The position numbers and the translations under genes were made by a program. The notes beneath the pieces are model-generated. The model saw only the letters and a program-made list of their open reading frames with translations, made no database searches and was not told the origin of the DNA. 44,096 nt of DNA from JBIQKZ01 sp044464765 (lineage in GTDB: Bacteria > Pseudomonadota > Gammaproteobacteria > Burkholderiales > Burkholderiaceae_B). Of the stretch, positions 1 to 8,047 are shown one piece after another (position 1 is the first letter of the stretch; each line of letters starts with the position of its first letter). The stretch lies in contig JBIQKZ010000021.1 in the NCBI GenBank assembly GCA_044464765.1, forward strand, positions 1-44,096, written 5' to 3'.

Positions 1-684
1 ATCGCACTGTGCATCGATGATGGCCATGTCGGAAATAACGCGTTCCAGCGCCTTGGCGTGGTCGTCAGCCTCCGTGTTGCCTGCCAATACACTGTTTATC
101 CAGCGGCCCGCTTCCAGTGAAGTGCGATTCAGGCGTTCCCGCAGCAAGCCGAGTTCGGACGAAGGCGTCCATAACAAGGTGAAGAAGGTGGACGCAAGCA
201 CGCCAACCCCAATGCAGGCGACCCGTTCCAGAGCCAAGGTTCCGGCCTGTTCGGGATGGCTTAACGCCAGAAGAGCCACCATGGAGGCCGTATAGCCGGC
301 CAGCAGCGAAGTATAGGTGTGAAAGCCCTTGAGTACGTTGGACACCATTGCGCAGAGCCCCACCCATAGGGCAAGCGCCACAACGAAAGCAAGGTCGCCC
401 CAGGCGGCGACGTGCACCAGCGGGATGGCTACCAGCGCTCCGGCGGCGGTGCCGGCCAGTCGTGCGGTGCATTTTCCGATAAGCGAGCCCCGGGTCGGTT
501 GGGCGACCGACCAGACGGTCATGGCCGACCAGTACGGGCTGTCCAGTCCCAGCAGGATGGCAGCCAACAAGGCGCCCAGTGCGGCGATTGTGTTTCGCAG
601 CGCCCGAGCAAGTGTTGTCTGGTGGTTTTTGAGCAAGCTGGACACGAACGTCGGGGTCTTGGTCTGATTGGACGAGAAGGGCAA
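1..684 (-). CDS. FUSC-family membrane protein (aromatic acid/fusaric acid efflux type), C-terminus cut by window edge
   Basis: Translating the minus strand from about 684 gives a hydrophobic protein that stays open to base 1 (228 codons). It has about six membrane segments, for example around LRNTIAALGALLAAILLGL, LVAIPLVHVAAWG and ACIGVGVLASTFFTLLW, and the motif SPYWSAMTVWSVAQPTRGSL. This N-terminal six-helix block is typical of FUSC/YccS/AaeB-like proteins, inner-membrane components linked to export of aromatic acids and other hydrophobic acids. Family members are usually 600-700 residues, so more than half lies outside the window. The start is uncertain: a TAA stop directly precedes TTG at 684-682, which has no clear ribosome binding site, and a GTG lies at 645-643. 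A longer ATG-started frame on the same strand (65-772) has arginine-rich, non-membrane content and is a shadow. The substrate cannot be read from sequence. Confidence 0.72.
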   Translation of the reverse strand, partial: MPFSSNQTKTPTFVSSLLKNHQTTLARALRNTIAALGALLAAILLGLDSPYWSAMTVWSVAQPTRGSLIGKCTARLAGTAAGALVAIPLVHVAAWGDLAFVVALALWVGLCAMVSNVLKGFHTYTSLLAGYTASMVALLALSHPEQAGTLALERVACIGVGVLASTFFTLLWTPSSELGLLRERLNRTSLEAGRWINSVLAGNTEADDHAKALERVISDMAIIDAQCD

Positions 685-899
685 TTATAAGTCGGCGCCT
701 TGGCGCCGGTGTTGGAGGCGTCGTACCGAAGCGCGCCGGCGCCGCAATTCTTGACACAACCTGCATGGACAAAAAAAACCGGTGATACGGTTGGATACGT
801 ATCGCCGGCCTGGGCGTTGCGGCAGCCGGCTCATGCTGGTCGCAGTACCGAGTGTGTCAGCAGCGCCGCGCATATTTGCGGCAGCTGCCGGCCAAGTGT

Positions 900-2072
900 T
901 TAAAGACCAGGGTCCTTGAAGTTTTCGATCTTGTCGAACTCGACGTTGTACAGTTCGCCGTTGATTTCCTCAGCGCGGCGAATATACACGTTCTGCACGA
1001 TGTCGCGGGTTTCTGGATCGATGCTGACCGGGCCGCGTGGGCTGGTCCAGGCCATGCCCTTCATGGCGTCCAGAACCTGCTGCCCCGTTGCGTTCGGGCC
1101 GGCTTTCTCAAGTGCCTTGTACAGCAATTGCATGCCGTCGTAGCCGCCCATGGACATGAAGTTGGGGCGCATCGAGTTGTTGGTCAGCTTCTTGAAGCCT
1201 TCGACATACGCCTTGTTTTCGGGCGAGTCGTGGGCCGCGGAATAATGCTGCGAGGTTACGACCCCCAGGGCCTCCTTGCCCATCGTGGGCATGAGGTCGT
1301 CGTCGAGCACGTCGCCGGTGGCGATGAGCTTGATGCCTTCGTTAGCCAGGCCGCGCTCGGCGAATTGCTTCATGAGCGTGATGCCTTGGCCGGACGGCAC
1401 GAAGACGAAGAGCGCATCGGGTTTAAGGTCTTTCACGCGTTGCAGGAAGGGCGAGAAATCGGGATTCTGCATGGGGATACGCAGAGAGTCGATGATTTTT
1501 CCCCCATGTGCGGTGAAGCTCTTGACGAATACCTTTTCCGAGTCGTGCCCAGGGCCGAAGTCGGACACCAGCGTGACAACGGTTTTAATCCCGGCGTCGG
1601 GACTAGTGGCAGCCCACTCGGCCATTGGCGCGGTGACCTGAGGCAAGGTCATGGACGTACGCACGATGAAGGGTGATTTATCGACAATGGACGAGGTGCC
1701 TGCGGCCATGACGATCATGGGGATCTTGGCTTGCGTGGCGATGGGGGCTGCGGCAAACGCCAGGGGCGTCAGGCCAAACCCGGCCAAAGCCTGAACCTTG
1801 TCTTTGATGACCAGTTCTTGCGCCAGGCGCTTTGTGGTTTCCGGTTGTACTCCGCCGTCGTCCTTGACGATGAGTTCAATCTTGTGGCCAGCCACGGTGT
1901 CGCCGTGCTGCTCCATGTACAGGCGGGCGCCGGCTTCGACTTGCTTTCCGGTGGAGGCGAACGGACCGGTGAGCGGAATAATCAGCCCGACCTTATAGGG
2001 TTCAGCCGCCTGGCCGGTTGCGGCGAAAGCAAGGCAACTTGCCGCGAGCGCTGTTTTAAGAAGTTTCTTCAA
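900..2072 (-). CDS. Branched-chain amino acid-type ABC transporter substrate-binding protein (LivK/Peripla_BP_6)
   Basis: This is a 390-residue periplasmic binding protein. The TTG start at 2072-2070 is preceded by an AGGAG site, and the product opens with a typical signal peptide (KKLLKTALAASCLAFAATGQA, cleavage near AAEPYKVG). The mature protein starts with VGLIIPLTGPFASTGKQVE and continues with KIELIVKDDGGVQPETTKRL, the hallmark of type I LivK-like receptors; MGGYDGMQLLYKAL near the C-terminus also fits. Upstream in-frame ATG codons (to 2135) lack a ribosome binding site and would put a charged stretch before the signal peptide. No permease or ATPase gene is adjacent, so the partner transporter must be elsewhere. 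In betaproteobacteria such receptors often bind aromatic or short-chain carboxylates rather than amino acids. The intradiol dioxygenase upstream on the same strand would fit an aromatic ligand, but that is inference. Confidence 0.85.
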   Translation of the reverse strand: MKKLLKTALAASCLAFAATGQAAEPYKVGLIIPLTGPFASTGKQVEAGARLYMEQHGDTVAGHKIELIVKDDGGVQPETTKRLAQELVIKDKVQALAGFGLTPLAFAAAPIATQAKIPMIVMAAGTSSIVDKSPFIVRTSMTLPQVTAPMAEWAATSPDAGIKTVVTLVSDFGPGHDSEKVFVKSFTAHGGKIIDSLRIPMQNPDFSPFLQRVKDLKPDALFVFVPSGQGITLMKQFAERGLANEGIKLIATGDVLDDDLMPTMGKEALGVVTSQHYSAAHDSPENKAYVEGFKKLTNNSMRPNFMSMGGYDGMQLLYKALEKAGPNATGQQVLDAMKGMAWTSPRGPVSIDPETRDIVQNVYIRRAEEINGELYNVEFDKIENFKDPGL

Positions 2073-2187
2073 TTGTCGTCTCCTGTCAATGAGTGGGCTC
2101 AAGAACTTCACATTGAGTGTAATGAATGTGAGCATAGTGTAACGTCATTGAACGTGATTTTGCCAAATTCTTAAGCGTTCAAGAACT

Positions 2188-3126
2188 TTACGCCTTTAAC
2201 ACGGCCCGTTGTGGGCGCGGTGCTTGGGATTTACCCGTAATCGGCGGCTTTGGCAGGTGGGCGTCGCCGGGCTCGATGATGAAATGATGGTCCAGTGAAT
2301 ACCAGGGGCCTTTCGCGTCGGGCGAGGGGGCGGGCTCGTTGGCATGCAGCACGTATTGGCCGATCAGCGCTTGGGTGACCCCAAATTGCACATCGGTTTC
2401 CAGATGGGGATCGTCGGCCGAATATACTTGTGAAAACTGGGTTTTGTAGCCTGGTTTGTGGATCATGAAGTGAATGTGGGCCGGGCGCATATTGTGCCTG
2501 CCCTGGGCTTTGAGCAATTCACCTACAGGGCCGGAGATCGGAATGGGGTAGCCGGCTGGCTTGACGCTGCTGAACCAGATGTGGCCTGTTTCGTCGGTAG
2601 TGAAGGTGCCGCGAAGGTTCATATCGGCCTGTTCAGGATCCTGGTTCTCGTAGTAGCCGTCGGCCGAGGTGTGCCAGACGTCGACTTGGGCACCGGCGAC
2701 GGGTGATCCGCCGTTGTCGCGTACCCAGGCGTTGACAAAAATGGGATCGCCGACGGTGGGCGAGCGCACGATGGAGCCCCCGTTTTCGGTGGCGGGCGAA
2801 CCTTGGCGCCAGAAAGGACCCATGAGGTTGGCCGTGGTCTCGGTCTGGCCGTGATCACCGTTGTTCAACAGGCAGATCAGCGAGGACAGGCCCATGGAGC
2901 CTGCCGATAGCACGACTTCGTTGTGCGAGGCTGTAGTCAATTGCCCCAGGCGAGCGATGTGTCCACAGATTTGGTGGAACTCGGCCTCGGTCAGTTTGGC
3001 TTCGCGGGCGAAGGCATGCAGGTGGCGGACGGCGGCCGACATGATTTCGCGAAAACGCGGCGAAGGCGCGCGTTCGACTTCGGCCAATACGGCATTGGTG
3101 ACGTCTTGTTCGGTGCGGATGATCAT
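2188..3126 (-). CDS. Intradiol ring-cleavage dioxygenase (catechol/hydroxyquinol 1,2-dioxygenase family)
   Basis: This 312-residue non-heme Fe(III) enzyme cleaves a catechol-type ring between the two hydroxyl carbons. An N-terminal helical dioxygenase domain (about 1-100) precedes the beta-sandwich catalytic domain. The four family iron ligands are visible: Tyr159 in DGYYENQ, Tyr193 in AGYPIP, and His217 and His219 in RPAHIHF. The ATG at 3126-3124 is preceded by GAGG; an ATG eight codons upstream has no comparable site. LMGPFW and the region before HIHF resemble hydroxyquinol and chlorocatechol dioxygenases more than strict catechol enzymes, so substrate is left open. It is a paralogue of the dioxygenase at 9150-10025. 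It is followed by the orphan ABC receptor on the same strand and diverges from acyP. Confidence 0.86.
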   Translation of the reverse strand: MIIRTEQDVTNAVLAEVERAPSPRFREIMSAAVRHLHAFAREAKLTEAEFHQICGHIARLGQLTTASHNEVVLSAGSMGLSSLICLLNNGDHGQTETTANLMGPFWRQGSPATENGGSIVRSPTVGDPIFVNAWVRDNGGSPVAGAQVDVWHTSADGYYENQDPEQADMNLRGTFTTDETGHIWFSSVKPAGYPIPISGPVGELLKAQGRHNMRPAHIHFMIHKPGYKTQFSQVYSADDPHLETDVQFGVTQALIGQYVLHANEPAPSPDAKGPWYSLDHHFIIEPGDAHLPKPPITGKSQAPRPQRAVLKA

Positions 3127-3218
3127 CGGGACCTCAGAATCGGAAAACATACAGGGTTACGGCAGGTACTTTAGCAGCATCGTTGATGAACGAGAATTGA
3201 AAACGTTAAACTCTTGCC

Positions 3219-3515
3219 ATGAAACATCTCTCATCAAATCACGGCCTGGAAACCTTGCAGGTGTGTATCGTTGGCAAAGTCCAGGGCGTGGGCTTTCGTG
3301 CTGCAACGGTGCGGCATGCGCATATGCTGGGCCTTGCCGGTTGGGTGCGCAACGTAGACGACGGTTCCGTCGAAGCGCTGTTACAGGGCGCGCCTGAGCA
3401 GGTCGACAGAATGCTGTCGTGGTTGCATGTTGGGCCGCCTCTTGCGCGGGTGGACGAGGTCAACCACGAATCGAGCGCCGTTGAGCGGCGTTTCGATGGC
3501 TTTCAGCAGATTTAA
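3219..3515 (+). CDS. acyP: Acylphosphatase
   Basis: A 98-residue cytosolic enzyme that hydrolyses acyl phosphates such as acetyl phosphate or 1,3-bisphosphoglycerate. The signature GKVQGVGFR carries the catalytic arginine that binds phosphate, and GWVRNVDDGSVE carries the catalytic asparagine. Length and the alpha/beta ferredoxin-like pattern match the family. The gene is monocistronic and divergent from the dioxygenase at 2188-3126, with about 92 bp between the starts. Confidence 0.93.
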   Translation: MKHLSSNHGLETLQVCIVGKVQGVGFRAATVRHAHMLGLAGWVRNVDDGSVEALLQGAPEQVDRMLSWLHVGPPLARVDEVNHESSAVERRFDGFQQI

Positions 3516-3606
3516 CGCCGATTTATGTTGCGAGAGCAGATGACAGGAGCGGATGAAGGCTCTGGCGGCTTGCATCTTAAGCAGGCGAACAGGCAAACGA
3601 CCAGAA

Positions 3607-4329
3607 TCAGCGAACCGGCAGGAAGTTGAAGAAAAGCAGCCCTTGCACATAGTTGATGCCGACGCGGCGCAGGTTTTCGTCCAGCAGATTGGCGATCAGG
3701 TCCAGGCGGCCCACCAATTGTCCGAATTCGCGCTCGAAGCTAAGGTTTGAGCCTTGCTCTGAAATTTCGTTGGCTAGCAACAAGGGTCGGCCGGCGGCAT
3801 CGTGCCGGGTGGACAGCAGCCAGGCGGCGATCTCCACATTGCGTGCCGCGTTATAAACGCGTTGGGCATCAAGTATGTCCGACACATAGAAGCGGGTCTT
3901 GTCGTTGTGGGCCTGGATGATGGTGTCGGACAGGCCGAATACGAAGGCGCCCACGCGGTCGCCCTGATAGCCGGGGTCCAGCGCCACCGAAAGGATTTCC
4001 ACGTCGCGCAGCCCTTGCAGATCGGCGGGGGCCTTTCCCGAAGCAATGATGTTCTTCCCGCGCCGCAAGGCCGCTTCCAGATCAGGCTCGCCGGTTTTGC
4101 GCCATTCGGCCGGGTTGCGCCGGTACAGCTTTTCCAGAAGCCGATATAGGCTGTCCAGGTTATCGCGCATGGCGATGGTCACCGTGCGGTTGAAGTCCGA
4201 CTGGCCAAATTGGTCGAACGACATGTCTTCGGTGCGAGGGTGTTCCGAACCATGTTCGACGTTTGCGCCGGCACACCCAGCAAGCATTAGTACGAAAAAT
4301 AGATTTGCAGCAATGCGACCGGCGATCAT
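3607..4329 (-). CDS. Conserved lipoprotein of unknown function
   Basis: A 240-residue protein with a lipoprotein signal peptide: basic start, hydrophobic core FFVLMLAGC and lipobox LAGC with Cys about residue 19, so it should be lipidated and membrane-anchored. The mature part is mostly helical and polar, ending in YVQGLLFFNFLPVR. It is not recognised as an enzyme; it looks like an uncharacterised lipoprotein conserved among Bordetella relatives. The ATG at 4329-4327 follows AAGGG. It lies 72 bp downstream of ppiC on the same strand, so the two may be co-transcribed. A perfect 10-bp inverted repeat (4324-4333 / 4361-4370) overlaps the start codon. Confidence 0.75.
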   Translation of the reverse strand: MIAGRIAANLFFVLMLAGCAGANVEHGSEHPRTEDMSFDQFGQSDFNRTVTIAMRDNLDSLYRLLEKLYRRNPAEWRKTGEPDLEAALRRGKNIIASGKAPADLQGLRDVEILSVALDPGYQGDRVGAFVFGLSDTIIQAHNDKTRFYVSDILDAQRVYNAARNVEIAAWLLSTRHDAAGRPLLLANEISEQGSNLSFEREFGQLVGRLDLIANLLDENLRRVGINYVQGLLFFNFLPVR

Positions 4330-4370
4330 GCCCTTATCTTCTTCCTTTAACTGGATGCTCGGGCATGATC
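4324..4370 (-). repeat. Inverted repeat overlapping the lipoprotein start codon
   Basis: GATCATGCCC (4324-4333) and GGGCATGATC (4361-4370) are perfect 10-bp complements separated by 27 bases. In mRNA the pairing would include the start codon and adjoining bases of the lipoprotein gene and could mask the ribosome binding site. A protein operator is an equally simple explanation. Confidence 0.5.
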
Positions 4371-4401
4371 ATACCGTGGATGTTGTTGGACGAGAGGGGT
4401 G

Positions 4402-4683
4402 TTAGTCCTGGCGGTTGGTTACTTCGACGAGGTGATAGCCAAACTGGGTCTTTACCGGGCCTTGCACGACATTGACAGGGGCGCTGAAAACGACCTCATC
4501 GAATTCACGGACCATTTGACCAGGGCCGAACGTGCCCAGATTGCCACCGTCGCGGCTGGATGGGCAACTGGAGTGCTCTTTCGCCACCTGGGCGAAATCG
4601 GCGCCGTTCTCGATGGATGTTTTAAGTTCGTTGCATTGTTCTTCAGTCGAAACAAGGATATGACGCGCAGAGGCTTGAGCCAT
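4402..4683 (-). CDS. ppiC: Parvulin-type peptidyl-prolyl cis-trans isomerase
   Basis: A 93-residue single-domain parvulin, the same length as E. coli PpiC, catalysing proline cis/trans isomerisation in the cytoplasm (no signal peptide). Motifs run in family order: ASARHILVSTEEQC with the first active-site histidine, DFAQVAKEHSSCPSS, GGNLGTFGPGQMV, FDEVVFSAPV and QFGYHLVEV with the second histidine. The ATG at 4683-4681 follows GGAGT; the longer frame to 4866 would add an unrelated leader and overlap the divergent PACE promoter. Confidence 0.92.
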   Translation of the reverse strand: MAQASARHILVSTEEQCNELKTSIENGADFAQVAKEHSSCPSSRDGGNLGTFGPGQMVREFDEVVFSAPVNVVQGPVKTQFGYHLVEVTNRQD

Positions 4684-4880
4684 AAAAAATACTCCGTATT
4701 GATTGAGGATGTCTGAACGAATTAACTTAACATGTCTTACGGCCTTCAGTGGCGTCGCGCGCGTTTCAAGGTAAAATAAGGATTGGATGACGGAAGCTCG
4801 CATAGCGATCCTTCCCAAGGCGTGGACGACCTCGCTATTCAGAATTTGCCGTGACGACGACGTCACAGATAGAAAGTCAC

Positions 4881-5324
4881 ATGCAAACGTATGAACGCGG
4901 TATCGCTGAAAGGCTGGTTCACGCCGCCCTGTTTGAAATCCTTGCCATTGGTATTTCTGCCCCGCTAGCGGCTTGGCTTACCGGCACTTCGCTCGCCAGC
5001 ATGGGGCTGCTTACAGCCGCCGTTGCGCTTCTGGCCCTGTTATGGAACATGGTGTACAACTGGCTGTTCGATAAGCTGCAGAATGCTTACGGCTTCAAAC
5101 GCACGGTTTTTGTCCGTATCTTGCACGCGTGCGGTTTCGAACTGGGCTTGCTGATCATGGCGGTGCCGCTGGTGGCCTGGTGGCTGGATTCGACCTTGTG
5201 GTACGCCTTGGTCGTCGACATTGGCCTGGTTCTGTTTTATTTGCCTTACACCTTCTTTTTCAACCTGGGCTATGACAAGGCCAGGGACGCCATCATGTTG
5301 CGTCGCCAACGCCAGGCCTCATAA
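4881..5324 (+). CDS. PACE-family efflux transporter (AceI-like)
   Basis: A 147-residue inner-membrane protein with four transmembrane helices arranged as two tandem bacterial transmembrane pairs. Family signatures appear in both halves: RLVHAALFEILAI with a membrane-embedded glutamate in helix 1, WNMVYNWLFDKL after helix 2, RILHACGFELGLLI in helix 3 and YTFFFNLGYDKARD at the end. PACE proteins such as AceI export biocides (chlorhexidine, acriflavine) and short-chain diamines using proton motive force. ATG 4881 is preferred because a GAAAG-like site precedes it and helix 1 then begins as in AceI; a GTG at 4851 would add ten residues. It is divergent from ppiC. Confidence 0.88.
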   Translation: MQTYERGIAERLVHAALFEILAIGISAPLAAWLTGTSLASMGLLTAAVALLALLWNMVYNWLFDKLQNAYGFKRTVFVRILHACGFELGLLIMAVPLVAWWLDSTLWYALVVDIGLVLFYLPYTFFFNLGYDKARDAIMLRRQRQAS

Positions 5325-5379
5325 GCCGCATGGGCCTGGGGCCGTGCGTTCGGCTTGCGGGATACTGGGAGCCGGTCTC

Positions 5380-6591
5380 ATGACTTTGCTGTTCACTAGG
5401 CGTTTTTGTCAGGTAGGCGCCGTTTTCAAACGGGCCGGCGGTAAAGCGGCGAAAACGCTGGTCCTGGCAACGATGTGGTCAGTGTTCGCGTTGCCGTTGC
5501 AGGCGCAGACCATGCAGGAGTTCCCCAGCGAAAAGGGAGCTTTGGTTGTCGAGGAGCTCGTAAGCGGCCTGGCTCGCCCCTGGTCCATTGCTTTTTTGCC
5601 CGATGGTGCGGGGGCGTTGATTACGGAACGAACAGGGCTGTTGCGCTTGTGGGGTCCCGACGGCGCAGTTTCGCCGCCCATTGAAGGCGTGCCTGATGTC
5701 TACGTACGTTCGCAGGGCGGCTTGCTCGATGTGGCGCTGGCGCCCGATTTCGCGCAAAGCCGCCGGGTCTATCTAACGTATGCCGAGCTGGGCGAGGATG
5801 GCAAGGCCGGCACCTCTGCGGGTTACGGCGTGCTGTCCGCGGATGCGCGTCGGTTGGAAGGCTTCACCGTTATCTTCAGGCAAAGCCCCGCGCTGTCCAG
5901 CGGTGCGCACTTCGGCTCGCGGCTGGTGTTCGACCGGCAGGGCTATCTGTTCATTGCGCTGGGCGAGAACAATCAACGGGCCACCTCGCAGGACCTGGGC
6001 AAATTGCAGGGCAAGGTTGTGCGTCTGCATCCGGATGGCAGCATACCGGATGACAATCCATTCGTTGACGAAGCGGGGGCCAGATCCGAAATATGGTCGT
6101 ATGGCCACCGCAACCAGCAAGGCGCGGCGCTTAACCCATGGTCGGGTGCGTTGTGGACCCACGAGCATGGTCCACGGGGCGGCGACGAAATCAATATCCC
6201 GCAGGCGGGGAAGAACTATGGCTGGCCCTTGGCGACTCACGGCAGGAACTATACGGGCTTTGCCATCCCCGAGGCGCAAGGAACGCATGTTCAGGGCACC
6301 GAGCAGCCTATTCATTATTGGAAGGTATCACCGGCGATATCGGGCATGGCGTTCTACGACGCAGAGCGTCTTCCGGCCTGGCGGCATTCGCTGTTCATCG
6401 GGGCGCTTAAAGACGAGGCCCTGATACGGCTTGAGCTCGACGGCGACCAGGTTATGCACGAAGAGCGGCTGCTCGAATCCCTGGGCGAACGCATTCGCGA
6501 TGTGAGGGTGGGGCCCGACGGCTATGTGTATGTGCTGACCGATTCCTCGGACGGGCGGTTGTTAAGGGTTGGGCTGAAAAGCCCAGGCTGA
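5380..6591 (+). CDS. PQQ-dependent sugar dehydrogenase (soluble aldose dehydrogenase, YliI/GDH-B type), exported
   Basis: A 403-residue secreted six-bladed beta-propeller. A signal peptide ends near LPLQAQ. The mature protein has LARPWSIAFLPDGAGALITERTG, RSQGGLLDVALAPDF, HFGSRLVFDRQGYLFIALGE, SYGHRNQQGAALNP and HEHGPRGGDEIN, matching the GSDH domain of soluble PQQ glucose dehydrogenase and E. coli YliI. The His of GHRNQQG is in the position of the catalytic base, and the GPRGGDE segment lies near the PQQ/Ca site. Likely role: periplasmic oxidation of aldose sugars. ATG 5380 follows GGGAG. It lies 55 bp after the PACE gene and may be read from the same promoter. PQQ synthesis genes are not in the window. 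Confidence 0.87.
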   Translation: MTLLFTRRFCQVGAVFKRAGGKAAKTLVLATMWSVFALPLQAQTMQEFPSEKGALVVEELVSGLARPWSIAFLPDGAGALITERTGLLRLWGPDGAVSPPIEGVPDVYVRSQGGLLDVALAPDFAQSRRVYLTYAELGEDGKAGTSAGYGVLSADARRLEGFTVIFRQSPALSSGAHFGSRLVFDRQGYLFIALGENNQRATSQDLGKLQGKVVRLHPDGSIPDDNPFVDEAGARSEIWSYGHRNQQGAALNPWSGALWTHEHGPRGGDEINIPQAGKNYGWPLATHGRNYTGFAIPEAQGTHVQGTEQPIHYWKVSPAISGMAFYDAERLPAWRHSLFIGALKDEALIRLELDGDQVMHEERLLESLGERIRDVRVGPDGYVYVLTDSSDGRLLRVGLKSPG

Positions 6592-6624
6592 CCAGGCGGC
6601 AGCCCGGCGTTTCGTATCAGCTAG

Positions 6625-6651
6625 TGCACCAGGCAGCCGCTTCCTGGTGCA
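6625..6651. terminator. Hairpin between convergent genes (possible terminator, no U-tract)
   Basis: TGCACCAGG (6625-6633) and CCTGGTGCA (6643-6651) form a perfect 9-bp stem with a 9-base loop between the stops of the sugar dehydrogenase and the Rieske oxygenase. No run of T follows on either strand, so termination is plausible only from its position. Confidence 0.4.
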
Positions 6652-6704
6652 GCAAGGCCACGACACAAGGCCATGATGCGTAAGGCCATGTGCCGCGATG
6701 GCGT

Positions 6705-7793
6705 TCACGCGCCCACGGTGGGCAGTGCCGTGTCTGTTTCATGGGCCAGGGCATGCAGGATACGCCGGGCGGAAAGCGCTGCAGCGTCGGCTCTGACACT
6801 GACTTCGCGCACATCCGGCCCAAGCTCGTCATAGCCCGCCTGGATGGCCTCCAGCGCCGTTCTATCCTGGGAAAAAGCCGTCCATAGTTGGTCGTTCATG
6901 TCCTGTGTGACATTGACTTCATACGAGGTCGCAATGACGACGAACTGGTACAGGCGGTTATGACTTGCCGGCGTGATCGGCATGATGTTGAGCCGCACGT
7001 TGGATGCGCGTTCGGGTTCGTCGGGGAAGCCGATCGTGTTGCTGATGACGTGAAGGTTGGGCAGAAAACTGCGTGTACGCAGGCGTCGGCTGAACACTTG
7101 TTCGGGCTGCATGGAAAACAGCTTGGCCGTGCCGGGTACCGCTACGTCGCGCGCCAGGTTGCGTTCCAGCGTAACGGTCGAGCCGTCGGTATCGACGGTA
7201 TAGGGCGTACGGGCCATCTTTCCGCCGTCGAGTCCGTCAAGATGAAGAAAGCTGATATGGGACGTGTCCAACAGGTTTTCGAAAAGCAAGGAATAGTTGG
7301 CCTGGATTTCCATCATGAAATAAGGCTCGTATTGCCAGTCCCCTGTAGTATCGTTCGCGCCGCAGCCGATGTCCGCATAATCGGGGATTAAGGAAGGATC
7401 CGCCTTGTCGGGGTCGCCCATCCATATCCAGACGAACTGCATTTTCTCCACCACGGGATAACTGCGTGTGCGCGCTGCGCGGGGAATAAGCTCCTGGCTT
7501 GGAATTGCAACACAACGGCCCGTATGGTCGAACTGGAAGCCATGATAGGGGCATTCGATCGTTGTCTCCAGCACCTTGCCCTGTGACAGTGGGACTCCTC
7601 TGTGCGGACAGCGATCAAACAAGGCAATGGCGTTGCCGTCCTTGTCGCGAAACAGGACGACGGGTTCGTCCATGCATTTGCGCGAAAACGCCTTCCCCGG
7701 AGGGATCTCATGGGAAAATGCAATCACATACCATTGATCGTAAACAAACGGCTGGGTGCCCGGGCAGATTGCAGAGCTGTCCTTGGTGCTCAT
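6705..7793 (-). CDS. Rieske non-heme iron oxygenase, VanA-like (aromatic O-demethylase/ring hydroxylase alpha subunit)
   Basis: A 362-residue oxygenase component. The N-terminal Rieske [2Fe-2S] site is Cys62-x-His64 (CPHRG) and Cys81-x2-His84 (CPYHGFQFD). The C-terminal catalytic domain has ENLLDTSHISFLHLDG, in which Asp176 bridges to the cluster and His179 and His184 bind the catalytic iron. This short monomer-type architecture matches vanillate O-demethylase VanA and related toluenesulfonate or dicamba oxygenases. The start lies at the well-spaced ATG 7793-7791. A reductase partner (VanB type) is not adjacent, so electrons must come from a protein encoded elsewhere. Substrate unknown; an aromatic acid fits the neighbourhood. 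Confidence 0.87.
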   Translation of the reverse strand: MSTKDSSAICPGTQPFVYDQWYVIAFSHEIPPGKAFSRKCMDEPVVLFRDKDGNAIALFDRCPHRGVPLSQGKVLETTIECPYHGFQFDHTGRCVAIPSQELIPRAARTRSYPVVEKMQFVWIWMGDPDKADPSLIPDYADIGCGANDTTGDWQYEPYFMMEIQANYSLLFENLLDTSHISFLHLDGLDGGKMARTPYTVDTDGSTVTLERNLARDVAVPGTAKLFSMQPEQVFSRRLRTRSFLPNLHVISNTIGFPDEPERASNVRLNIMPITPASHNRLYQFVVIATSYEVNVTQDMNDQLWTAFSQDRTALEAIQAGYDELGPDVREVSVRADAAALSARRILHALAHETDTALPTVGA

Positions 7794-7872
7794 TTCGTGT
7801 CTCCTGACTATCGGTCTGTCTTGGACGCAGCCAAGACAGCGCAGTGAACGGTATTGACCACCGTCATTAGAA

Positions 7873-7882
7873 GACGTACGTC
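7873..7882. promoter_or_regulatory. Short palindrome upstream of the Rieske oxygenase (possible operator)
   Basis: GACGTACGTC is a perfect 10-bp palindrome about 80 bp upstream of the Rieske oxygenase start, in an otherwise non-coding 254-bp gap (7794-8047). It could be a regulator half-site pair, but one short palindrome is weak evidence. No gene or clear promoter was seen in the rest of the gap. Confidence 0.25.
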
Positions 7883-8047
7883 ATTCAAGGGTCAATGCAC
7901 TGGGCTGAATAGTACGGGTCCAGGCAACGAATGGTGCGTAGGCAGTCAAAAAGAAGATCAACGTTCAGCGACTGTTGGCTCATTTGTAATGAGGCTTCCT
8001 GTTGGCGACGTTAACAAGAAGTAGGGGTGGCCAAGCCTACGATCTCT

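Noticed and set aside
65..772. 235-codon ATG-started frame on the minus strand
   Set aside because: Its product is arginine-rich with no domain, while the adjacent minus frame gives a coherent six-helix FUSC protein.
6654..6688. CRISPR-like short direct repeats
   Set aside because: Only three copies of a 7-base AAGGCCA string at irregular spacing; no array or cas gene is present anywhere in the window.
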